Source of the DNA: Burkholderia humptydooensis
GTDB lineage: Bacteria > Pseudomonadota > Gammaproteobacteria > Burkholderiales > Burkholderiaceae
Direction of reading: 5' to 3'
Assembly: GCF_001513745.1 (NCBI RefSeq)
Contig: NZ_CP013380.1
Location: 2,852,001-2,916,000 of the forward strand
DNA length: 64,000 nt
The notes beneath the pieces were generated by a model, which saw only the letters and a program-made list of their open reading frames with translations, was not told the origin of the DNA and did no database searches. The position numbers were made by a program, and so were the translations under genes. Numbering within the stretch: the first letter of the stretch is position 1; each line of letters opens with the position of its first letter. Shown here in pieces: positions 17,056-24,957 of this stretch.

Positions 17056-17358
17056 AATTTATGTCCGTCGGTCCTAAATTCGGACGGTCAGTTGGCTCTG
17101 GAAGGAACGGTTGGTCGTCGCCCGGTTGCGATGCGCCGCTGAGTCAGGTTGTTGACGTGCCAGCACCCCATTGAACCGGCGACAACGGGTGACCGCTGGC
17201 TTATGGGGCCAAACCATTCCAGGCACGCGAACGTGTGCCATCGACCTTCACGAGTGACATCAACGACTTGAACGGATGCAGCGGAACCAGAGCACCTGCC
17301 GTGCTTGAGCACGATGATGCGGTGCGGGATTTGATGAAGTCTCAGGAGAATATTTGTC
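17056..17358 (+). other. Long untranslated leader before the nitronate-monooxygenase-type gene
   Basis: If transcription starts just after the CATACT box, about 310 nt precede the first gene. GTCCG (17063-17067) and CGGAC (17081-17085) could pair. A 37-codon frame starts at an ATG at 17061 and stops at 17172-17174; it has no ribosome site and I do not count it as a gene. No known riboswitch recognised. Confidence 0.35.
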
Positions 17359-18474
17359 ATGATGCGAACTGCTGTAACCGAAGCGCTGGGAATTGACCTT
17401 CCTATTTTTGCGTTCTCTCACTGTCGAGATGTAGTCGTTGAAGCCTCCCGCGCCGGTGGCATGGGCATTCTGGGTGCGGCGTGGATGACGCCCGAGGAAC
17501 TCGAGGTATCACTGAAGTGGATTGATGAACACGTTGAAGGCAAGCCCTACGGCGTTGACGTCGTTTTCCCGGGTACCTTTGCGGCACTCGAAGATGAACG
17601 CGACCCTGACCAGATTCTCCCGGCCGAACACCGTAAGTTCGTCAAGAACCTGCTGGACGAAGCGGGTATTGCCCCCCTGCCGGAAGATGACGCAAAGGAA
17701 TTCATGCGTGAGCACGCGGGCAAGATGAAAATGACGCCGCGCGACAGCGAGCGATCGCTGGAGATTGCACTGAAGCATCCGGGGGTCAAGTTCGTCGTTG
17801 GCGCGATGGGTGTGCCGCCGAAGCATGTTGTTGACCGCATTCATTCTCACGGCATCAAGGTCGGTGCGCTTGTCGGTTCAGTGGACCATGCGCGCAAGCA
17901 GCAGGAAGCCGGAGTCGACATTCTCGTCGGTCAAGGTAGCGAAGCTGGTGGACACGTCGGCAAGGTCTCGTCCATGGTGCTCTGGCCACAACTTGTCGAT
18001 GCCGTTGCCCCGATGCCCGTCCTTGCGGCCGGGGGTATTGGTCGCGGCCGCCAGATGCTCGCGGCAATGGCACTCGGTGCAGCCGGCATCTGGTGCGGAT
18101 CCATCTGGCTGGGTAGTCGCGAGAGCGAACTGAGCGACATCATGAAGGATCGCCTCTTCGCTTCGAAGTCGGAGGATGCAATCGTCAGCAAGGCGCTCAC
18201 CGGCAAGTCGTGCCGGATTCTCAAAAGCGCGTACACCGAGGCATGGGATAAAGGCGTCCATCCCGACCCTCTGACTTTTCCGTTGCAGTCGATTCTCGCC
18301 GGTGAACCGATGCGCCGGGCCGAGCGCTCCCGCAATCTCGACTATTGGACGTACGCCGTTGGGCAGATTGTCGGTGACATGAAATCGGAAACATCCGTTC
18401 GGCAGATCTTTGCCGAAATTCTGGGTGAATACGTGGACTCAATGGAGCACCTGCAGAATCTCCTGGACGACTAG
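17359..18474 (+). CDS. Nitronate monooxygenase / FabK-like FMN protein
   Basis: 371 residues of the NMO/2-nitropropane dioxygenase TIM-barrel family. FMN-binding features are visible: GGMGILGAAW near residue 35, VGQGSEAGGHVG around 195-206, and VLAAGGIGRGRQMLAAMALGAAG around 220-245. Members oxidise alkyl nitronates or reduce enoyl thioesters with FMN. AGGAG lies 10 nt before the ATG at 17359; the next codon is also ATG. It is the first gene of the plus-strand operon, followed 41 bp later by the second ETF pair. The role here is unknown: it could detoxify a nitronate formed during amine oxidation or be an electron-donating flavoprotein. Confidence 0.85.
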   Translation: MMRTAVTEALGIDLPIFAFSHCRDVVVEASRAGGMGILGAAWMTPEELEVSLKWIDEHVEGKPYGVDVVFPGTFAALEDERDPDQILPAEHRKFVKNLLDEAGIAPLPEDDAKEFMREHAGKMKMTPRDSERSLEIALKHPGVKFVVGAMGVPPKHVVDRIHSHGIKVGALVGSVDHARKQQEAGVDILVGQGSEAGGHVGKVSSMVLWPQLVDAVAPMPVLAAGGIGRGRQMLAAMALGAAGIWCGSIWLGSRESELSDIMKDRLFASKSEDAIVSKALTGKSCRILKSAYTEAWDKGVHPDPLTFPLQSILAGEPMRRAERSRNLDYWTYAVGQIVGDMKSETSVRQIFAEILGEYVDSMEHLQNLLDD

Positions 18475-18515
18475 GCGCACTCGCACAAATACCGAGGACA
18501 TGGTAGGAGAATCAA

Positions 18516-19304
18516 ATGCATATCGTTGTAACGCTCAAGCAGGTCCACGACCCGAACTCGCCGGCTGAATTGCTGAAACTGAGTGCCGATGGCAGGTCCA
18601 TTCAGACGCCAGCGGGTGTCGGTGACGTCGCAAATGGATACGACGTCAATGCGGTCGAAGAGGCAATTCGCATTCGCGACAAGATTGGCGGCACCATCTC
18701 CGTAATCAGCGTGGGCTCCGACGAAGCTAAAGCGCATCTGCGCCGCGCTATCGCTATGGGTGCCGATAAAGCTGTTCATATCAGCGGCCCCCACGGCCTC
18801 GACTCGGACCCTTCCGTGGTAGCGGCGTTGCTCGCCAATGCGGTTCGAAAGCTGCCGCCGGCCGACCTCGTCCTCAGCGGACGACAGGCATCCGACACGG
18901 ACTCGGGACAGGTGCTCTTTCGTCTGGCGGAACAGTTAGGCCTTGGTGCAGTTTCTCCCGTCAAACAGGTGCAGGAAGTCACCGAAAGCGCGATCGTCGT
19001 GGACCGACTTACCGATGATGGAATGCAACGCGTTAAGGCGGAGTTGCCTGTTCTGCTTGGTATTTCGAACGAGGCCAACAAGCCACGCTCCCCTTCGCTG
19101 AAAGGGGTGATGGCATCAAAGAAGGCGGACCTTACGACGTGGTCGCAGGCTGACCTGTTGCAGGGTGACGTCCAACCGAGCGTGGTTCTGCGTCGCGTGT
19201 TCTTTGAACCGGTATCGGAGGTTCGCGCAGAGCTGATCTCTGGCAGTGGGTCGGACGCGGGCCGCGCCCTTGCCGAGCGTTTGCACCAGGAAGGGGTTAT
19301 CTGA
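18516..19304 (+). CDS. Electron transfer flavoprotein beta subunit, set 2 (divergent)
   Basis: 262 residues. The N-terminus MHIVVTLKQVHDPNSPAELL and the ETF domain are clear, but the AMP-binding segment reads SGRQASDTDSGQVLFRLAE, lacking the QTG of the housekeeping EtfB encoded 2 kb away. GGAG lies upstream of the ATG at 18516. It overlaps the next gene by one base (TGATG). A dedicated ETF for the oxidoreductase encoded downstream is the natural reading, as in other demethylase/oxidase clusters. Confidence 0.9.
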   Translation: MHIVVTLKQVHDPNSPAELLKLSADGRSIQTPAGVGDVANGYDVNAVEEAIRIRDKIGGTISVISVGSDEAKAHLRRAIAMGADKAVHISGPHGLDSDPSVVAALLANAVRKLPPADLVLSGRQASDTDSGQVLFRLAEQLGLGAVSPVKQVQEVTESAIVVDRLTDDGMQRVKAELPVLLGISNEANKPRSPSLKGVMASKKADLTTWSQADLLQGDVQPSVVLRRVFFEPVSEVRAELISGSGSDAGRALAERLHQEGVI

Positions 19305-20278
19305 TGGCTGGCGTACTTTTCTTTGGATACGTTTCTGACGGCAAGGTCCAGCAGAGCTCCCTCGAGGCAGCCAGCTGTGCCCGGGAACTTGCGCAACAGG
19401 CGGGAGGCCCCCTCCTCGGCGCAGTTATCGGAAACGGTGAAGAGGCTGCAAAAACGTTGTCGAGCGTGGCTACCTCGGAAGTCTTCTTCGTTGATGACCC
19501 GCGCCTCGATCCATACATCAGCGACGTATATATCGCGGCAGCGGAAGCAATCATCCGTGCTTGCGCGCCCGATATTGTCCTGTTCCCGCAAAACTCTGAA
19601 ACGAACGAATGGGTGCCGCGCCTTGCCGCGAGGCTTGATGCCGCGCTCGTGACAGCCGTATCGCGACTCGCTCTCGACGACGGGGATCTGGTCGCTATCA
19701 AGCCCGTCAGCGGGGGCGCCGCGAAGGCAGAATTCTCGTTCGCACGGCCGTTGCGCATGGCAACCTTGTCGGCCGGCTCGTACCAAGCCGGCGAGTCGGC
19801 GGCGCAACCTGGAACGGTCACGCCAGTTGTACTCCCGGAGGTCAAAACACGCATTTCCGTGCTCGAGTCAATTCCTGACGCCACCGGCGCAGGCCCGCAA
19901 CTCAAGACGGCGCGCGTCGTGGTGTCAGGCGGGCTCGGAGTTGGTAGCCGCGAAAACTGGAAGCTCATTGAAGAAGCAGCCGCCGAACTTGGCGCGGGAG
20001 TCGGAGGTAGCCGGGCTGTCGTTGAGCTAGGCTGGATTCCGCCGTCGAAGCAGGTCGGGTTCAGCGGCGCGAAGATTAGCCCTGACCTCTATATCGCCGT
20101 TGGCATCTCCGGAGCAGTGCACCATCTCGCAGGTATTTCTGGGGCCAAGATGATCGTTGCCATCAACACCGATTCGGAAGCCAACATCTTCAAGGCCGCC
20201 CGGTATGGTGTGGTGGGCGATGCCAAGGATGTATTGCCAGCATTTGTTGAACGGGTCAAAGAACTCCGCGCACGTTGA
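19304..20278 (+). CDS. Electron transfer flavoprotein alpha subunit, set 2 (divergent)
   Basis: 324 residues. The FAD domain is intact (VVSGGLGVGSRENW, DLYIAVGISGAVHHLAG, AINTDSEANIFKAARYGVVGD) but the loop that is QVGQTGK in set 1 is QVGFSGAK. It is coupled to its EtfB by a one-base overlap and followed 18 bp later by the FAD/[2Fe-2S] subunit gene, so it is likely the electron acceptor of that enzyme. Confidence 0.9.
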   Translation: MAGVLFFGYVSDGKVQQSSLEAASCARELAQQAGGPLLGAVIGNGEEAAKTLSSVATSEVFFVDDPRLDPYISDVYIAAAEAIIRACAPDIVLFPQNSETNEWVPRLAARLDAALVTAVSRLALDDGDLVAIKPVSGGAAKAEFSFARPLRMATLSAGSYQAGESAAQPGTVTPVVLPEVKTRISVLESIPDATGAGPQLKTARVVVSGGLGVGSRENWKLIEEAAAELGAGVGGSRAVVELGWIPPSKQVGFSGAKISPDLYIAVGISGAVHHLAGISGAKMIVAINTDSEANIFKAARYGVVGDAKDVLPAFVERVKELRAR

Positions 20279-20296
20279 CAGCCAGGTAAGGGCAAC

Positions 20297-21808
20297 ATGG
20301 ACACGACATCAAAACACCTCCTTGTCGTCGGCGGTGGTCCCGCCGGCTGTGCAGCCGCCCTCGAAGGCGCCAATCTGGGCTTTCGGGTAACGCTAATCGA
20401 CGAACACCCGCAGGACGTATCCGCGATGAGTCTGGATGCGCCGTATTTCTATGGCGCCCGACTCCCGTCGGTGCTCTCTGACCAGGGACTTGTTGCAGAC
20501 CGCGTGTTGGGCTCCAATGAACCGTTGATGGAGTGCCTCGAAGCTGGTGTTGACGTGCTAACAGGTACGGCCGTCTGGTCCAACTTCCAGCCTGGCGCGA
20601 ACAACATTCATCTTCAGGTCAATCAGGTCGGTGTCGCGGACACCGAACGCAGCTGGATGATTGAATACGACTACATCGTTCTCGCCCCAGGCTCGAGAGA
20701 TCTGGTGCTTTCGTTCCCCGGCTGGGAACTGCCCGGAGTTCTGGGCGCGAACGGGGCGACGACACTACTCGGGCGGTACGACACGCTCGGCGGCAGCGAG
20801 CTCGTCATCCTCGGCAGTGGCAACCTTGCACTTCGTACGGCGAAGCTCGCCCTGGAAAAAGGCCTCTCGATCAAGGCCCTCGTTGAAGTCGGGCCGACCA
20901 TTGCGGGCGACCCGGAGATCGCCAAAGAGTTGAGCTCGGCAGGCGTGGCGTTTCACCTGTCGACTACAGTAACCAAAGTCGACGGCCAGACCGGTGTCAA
21001 AGAGATTCAACTGGTCAAGGTTGATGACGCGCTGCGCCCCCGCCCCGGCACGGAATACATCGTATCGTGCGACACGGTCTGTATGGCGTTTGGCGTTGTT
21101 CCGAATATCGAACTCGCTTCCGTCACTGGTTGCAAGATGGAGTTCCAGCCGCAGTTGGCCGGCTGGATCCCTGAGACGACTGCACAGATGCAAACAAGCG
21201 TCTCTTCCGTTTTCGTCGTAGGCGACGGCGCAGGTGTGACGGAAGCATCGCTTCTCGACGCCGACGTCGCGTGCGAACAGGGACGTACCGCGGCACGCCG
21301 TATCGCTGAGCTGGAGGGATTGCAATCTGAGGACACGGCGCCAAGCCGCGTGGGATCGCCTGGCGGTAGTACCTATCCACCTGACCGGTGGCTCGCGTCC
21401 TTTGTCGCCGCGCAAGGGCTCGACGTCGTTGTATGCCAGTGTGAAGAAGTCTCCCGACGAGAACTGATCCAGGTAGGTCCTCCGCGATACCTCGATGCTA
21501 AAAACCGCTGCCCTTCCGGCGGTCTCGACGGACTTGGCAATGTCGGACGCACAAGCCAGGACTTGCTGAAACGTTTGACCCGGGCGGGGATGGGTCACTG
21601 TCAAGGCAAGCGTTGTAGAGACCAGACATTAATACTGCTCGCGGATGCGACAAACAGCAATCTCGCCGACATTTCGCCAGGCTCGTACCGTTGCCCAGTG
21701 CGCCCGATTCCACTCAAGGTTATGTGGGCCGACGATGAAACAGAGGAAATCCGCCGCACGTGGCCTACGTGGCTCCATCCGTTGAAGGATGAAATACCGT
21801 GGAAGTAA
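20297..21808 (+). CDS. FAD/NAD(P)-type oxidoreductase with C-terminal [2Fe-2S] domain (OoxA/HcnB-like alpha subunit)
   Basis: 503 residues. N-terminal Rossmann motif VVGGGPAGCAAALEGA, second nucleotide motif VILGSGNLALRTAKLA near residue 170, and a GDGAG motif near 310. The C-terminus is a BFD-type [2Fe-2S] domain with Cys380-x-Cys382 and Cys435-x4-Cys440. This arrangement is that of the alpha subunit of two-component flavin oxidases such as opine oxidase OoxA and hydrogen cyanide synthase HcnB. The partner DAO-family subunit follows directly. Together they should oxidise a C-N bond of an amino-acid-like substrate and pass electrons on, here probably to the adjacent ETF. Confidence 0.85.
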   Translation: MDTTSKHLLVVGGGPAGCAAALEGANLGFRVTLIDEHPQDVSAMSLDAPYFYGARLPSVLSDQGLVADRVLGSNEPLMECLEAGVDVLTGTAVWSNFQPGANNIHLQVNQVGVADTERSWMIEYDYIVLAPGSRDLVLSFPGWELPGVLGANGATTLLGRYDTLGGSELVILGSGNLALRTAKLALEKGLSIKALVEVGPTIAGDPEIAKELSSAGVAFHLSTTVTKVDGQTGVKEIQLVKVDDALRPRPGTEYIVSCDTVCMAFGVVPNIELASVTGCKMEFQPQLAGWIPETTAQMQTSVSSVFVVGDGAGVTEASLLDADVACEQGRTAARRIAELEGLQSEDTAPSRVGSPGGSTYPPDRWLASFVAAQGLDVVVCQCEEVSRRELIQVGPPRYLDAKNRCPSGGLDGLGNVGRTSQDLLKRLTRAGMGHCQGKRCRDQTLILLADATNSNLADISPGSYRCPVRPIPLKVMWADDETEEIRRTWPTWLHPLKDEIPWK

Positions 21809-21854
21809 GCGCTTGGCGCCACATGTCGAGTTAGGTGAGGAATTGAGGACATTC

Positions 21855-23015
21855 ATGGAAACCGCTGACGTCGTCGTCGTTGGAGCAGGAATAATCGGGC
21901 TTTCTACGGGCTACTGGCTCGCGAAGTCTGGTGCAAAAGTTGTGGTAGTTGATAAGGGTCGCGTAGCGTGGGAAGCATCCGGGCGCGCGACTGGATTCCT
22001 CAGCCTCAGAGGTGAAACGCCAATTGAGGCGCCGCTCGCGGCGGAGGCTGAGAAATACTGGAATGGCCTCGATGAAGAACTTGGGTATCCGACCGAGTGG
22101 CGACCTGAAGGACGCCTGTGGGTGGCGAGCTCACCGGAAGAGTGGGAAGAATTGCAGGAAACTTATAAAGTCTTTTCTACCACCCAGTTCCCGTTCCGGC
22201 TAGTCGACGGTGACGAAGCACGTTCAATTGTCCCCTGCCTGTCTGAAAAGGTCATCGGTGGAATCCACACGACGCGTTCGGGTCACGCGAACCCGCAGCG
22301 GAGCTCACAGGCGTTCGCATGGGCATTTAAGGACCGTGGTGGAGTCATCCGCGAAAACAATCCTGTGATCGCTATCACCACTGAAGCCGGCAAGGTTACG
22401 GGGGTTCAGACGGCTGCAGGCTATATTTCCGCGCCGGTCGTCATCAACTGTGCTGGCGTTGGTACGGGTCACATTGCCCGCATGGTCGGTGCTAACGTGC
22501 CCGTAGCGGCGGTACGCCTGGAAGCGATGGTAACTGCCCCTCTGCCACCACTGTTTGGTGTGGCCATGGTTGGAAACGGACTTTCGTTACGGCAAACTCG
22601 TCGCGGAAACATTCACTTCAATGGCGGACCTCACGAGTGGATCGACGTTGACCTAACATCCGAGCCAGCAAAACCGAATACTGCCATCGTTCGCAACGTC
22701 GCCCGCCGTCTCGCGGAGCTTCTCCCGTCGATATCGAATATTCCATTGCTTCGCTGCTGGGCCGGTATCGTTGACGTCACTCCCGACCAGGCTACCGTCA
22801 TTGATCGCGTCGGCTCGATTGACGGCATGTACATCGCGACAGCTTCCGGACATGGGTTCGGCCTGGCCCCCGTTATCGGTCGCGCACTTGCTGACCTCGC
22901 ACAGACCGGTCGAACTGATTTGCCGATCAGCGAACTGGGCCTGTCCAGATTCGGAGATGTGCCTGCCGACTGGCGCAAGAGGAGGGACTGGCACGCGGGA
23001 GCGTATAACACTTGA
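21855..23015 (+). CDS. FAD-dependent oxidoreductase, DAO family (OoxB/HcnC-like beta subunit)
   Basis: 386 residues of the D-amino-acid-oxidase/glycine-oxidase family: N-terminal FAD motif VVVVGAGIIGLSTGYWLA, a WEASGRATGFLS flavin-contact segment, and C-terminal GMYIATASGHGFGLAPVIGR. It carries the substrate-oxidising FAD. The ATG at 21855 has GAGG 6 nt upstream; the in-frame ATG at 21789 would overlap the previous gene. Last gene of the operon. Product would be an imine/keto compound plus amine; sarcosine, proline or opine-like substrates are all possible. Confidence 0.87.
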   Translation: METADVVVVGAGIIGLSTGYWLAKSGAKVVVVDKGRVAWEASGRATGFLSLRGETPIEAPLAAEAEKYWNGLDEELGYPTEWRPEGRLWVASSPEEWEELQETYKVFSTTQFPFRLVDGDEARSIVPCLSEKVIGGIHTTRSGHANPQRSSQAFAWAFKDRGGVIRENNPVIAITTEAGKVTGVQTAAGYISAPVVINCAGVGTGHIARMVGANVPVAAVRLEAMVTAPLPPLFGVAMVGNGLSLRQTRRGNIHFNGGPHEWIDVDLTSEPAKPNTAIVRNVARRLAELLPSISNIPLLRCWAGIVDVTPDQATVIDRVGSIDGMYIATASGHGFGLAPVIGRALADLAQTGRTDLPISELGLSRFGDVPADWRKRRDWHAGAYNT

Positions 23016-23608
23016 CCGATGCCATACATTCGCTCATCGGTAGAACCACAAATGGCCGCGTAAGGTCCGGATCGCCAGATTGAGCGGTCGAAAAGCTGCA
23101 GTGTCGTACTATCAATGGATTCAGGCACAGCCCCCTTCATCACGGCCTGTTTGAGCTTGCGACATGTAATTGCGCAATGAAGGGCTACATGCTCACCTGA
23201 CGCATTTCAGGCGACAGTCATAAAGATAGGTATCCTTTTCTGGGGCGGCAGAATCAATGTGGTCTACGGGCCCGGCGCACCACAATTGTCGGTGTGTCGC
23301 AAGCGCGCGGCGCCGCCACACGCGCATCGGTGGTCCAGCGGATATCGCCGACGTCACGCGTCGGCGAAGCTCCGTGCCGCGTGCACGAACTCACGAACAG
23401 CGGTCGAGTCGCTATTGCTGGACTGAGGCGCGCTCCACGTTTGTCGCGAACTTGCGGCCGGACGTGGATTGTACAAACACTGTCTGGACAATTCGGTCGA
23501 CCGGCAAATCAAGTCACACGCGTGCACCCGCGCGAACGCGACGCCGCCGGCGTTCTAACGAGTCAGCCTCAGGCCCCGCATAGGCGGCCAGGCGCAACTC
23601 GCACGATG
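23016..23608. other. Gene-free stretch after the catabolic operon
   Basis: No open frame here looks like a protein and none has a ribosome site. A weak 7-bp stem (ACCGATG at 23015-23021 with CATCGGT at 23035-23041) overlaps the operon's stop codon and could help end transcription. Composition becomes patchy, as expected at a junction. Confidence 0.4.
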
Positions 23609-23887
23609 TCATGATCCGTTCACCGCGTCCTTTAACGCCTTGCCGGCCGCGAATCTCACAGTATTTGCCGCGGCAATAGCGATCTCCTCGCCCGTCGTCG
23701 GATTGCGACCGGTACGCGCCGAGCGCTGCCCCCGCGAAAACGCCCCAAAACCGACGAGCTGCACCGCTTCGTCGCGGCTCACCGCGCCCGTGATCGCATC
23801 CAACACCGCCTAGACGGTTTTACTCGCGTCGCTTTTGCTGACGCCCGCGCCCGCGGCGACTGCGTCGACGAGTTCCTGTTTGTTCAT
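23609..23887 (-). pseudogene. HU-type DNA-binding protein gene broken by an amber codon
   Basis: Reading from the ATG at 23887, MNKQELVDAVAAGAGVSKSD is a standard HU start. Codon 26 (23812-23810) is TAG, and the same frame continues with [17 protein letters not shown] and [13 protein letters not shown] to a TGA at 23609-23611. The whole would be about 92 residues, normal for HU, and no frameshift is present: only one codon (CAG, GAG or AAG by single change) is lost. A restart at TTG/GTG just after the stop would lack the first helices. Functional HU genes are normally multiple in these genomes, so loss is tolerable. Confidence 0.8.
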
Positions 23888-24957
23888 GGACTTGTCCGGC
23901 TCATAAAGTCAAAGTCGCCCCCTACCGTATCCAACGGTCAACACGCACCGCAGGCGCGCAATGCAGCCAGTACCCGCCGGAACCTGCACTCTTCCACTCG
24001 TGGCAACGGGCGCAGCTACCAGCGCGGACCGAGGGAACGACCATCGGTACCCGGTGGCCACCGCACCTGCCCCCATGGGCACCCACAGCGGCGGAACTGC
24101 TCGAGGGAACAGTCGTGCAGCACGACATCTTCGTCGGTTCGCAGGCACTTTTGACCGTGATGACTCGTATTTGTTAGCAGGGTTACGTTTTATGTTTCGC
24201 GCGCTCCCGCGCTACGACTAGGTAAGCAAGGGAACTGCTCGCAACCGCAGTTGGGATATACGTGGACTACACATCGGCGGGTAACCCGCAGGCCGATCGC
24301 AATGCTGCAATGGAGTGATCTAAGGGATGCCTGATCGGCTCGCCGGAGTGGCCGATTGCCGGACGTTGCACCCTGTTTGCCGAAGACTGGGTTCATATCC
24401 GCTATTCCGAGAAGTCGCGCCTACGTCGCAGGCCCGAAATTTCGGAAGCATTTCCATCCGACACCAGGCTATCGACAAGCAAAATATAATAGCCAAACAC
24501 GCTCAAAATGGTGCACCGAACAACACTTTTTCGCGATGCTGCATACTTTGGTGTCTCTGAAACCGCTCTACCTTGTTGCTGCAGACTTTGTTGTGCCCCG
24601 ATAACAGGTAAAAAAAAGCGCCACGGAGACCGTGGCGCTAAAAAAGTTCTAGCCATTCCGAGGGCCGTGCTAGAACCTGAGAGACTGCATCGAACGTCGT
24701 TCCCATCTAAACTAGCGAAACAACGTTTCGAAATTAGGAGACATTTTTTCCGTTTCCGGACGACAAGTCAAGCGAAAAATACATGCCTCCATCTCATTTT
24801 CGGCGCTGCACGATCCGACATTTCCCTAATAAACTCGGGGTAATCCAGTAAATATTGCGCATTGCGAAAGAAAGTGGCAAGCCGCGCATACTTTCTCGAC
24901 ATTCGTCTTACAATTGATAAGAATCTGAAATCAAGTTTCGAAAAAAGAGAGATTCCC
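23888..24957. other. Gene-poor junction between the catabolic cluster and the core region
   Basis: About 1 kb without a supported gene. Around 24235-24305 and 24320-24480 one plus-strand frame looks faintly coding but contains in-frame stops, so it may be a decayed gene. AT content rises toward 24.5-24.9 kb. A strong hairpin lies at 24617-24639. Upstream of the IclR start, TCGACA and TAAGAAT about 16 bp apart (near 24896-24925) are a possible promoter. Confidence 0.4.
24617..24639 (-). terminator. Orphan bidirectional intrinsic terminator
   Basis: AGCGCCACGG and CCGTGGCGCT form a perfect 10-bp stem with a 3-nt loop, flanked by seven A on the left (a U-tract for minus-strand transcripts) and by a run of A on the right. 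No minus-strand gene ends here: the next gene on the right is on the plus strand. It therefore looks like the leftover end of a deleted gene. Confidence 0.7.

Noticed and set aside
17061..17174. 37-codon frame in the leader of the plus-strand flavoprotein operon
   Set aside because: Starts about 20 nt after the -10 with no ribosome site, and its composition is not distinctive.
23257..23614. Plus-strand frames of about 106 codons before the HU pseudogene
   Set aside because: Arg/Thr/Ala-rich without structure, no ribosome site, partly antisense to HU.
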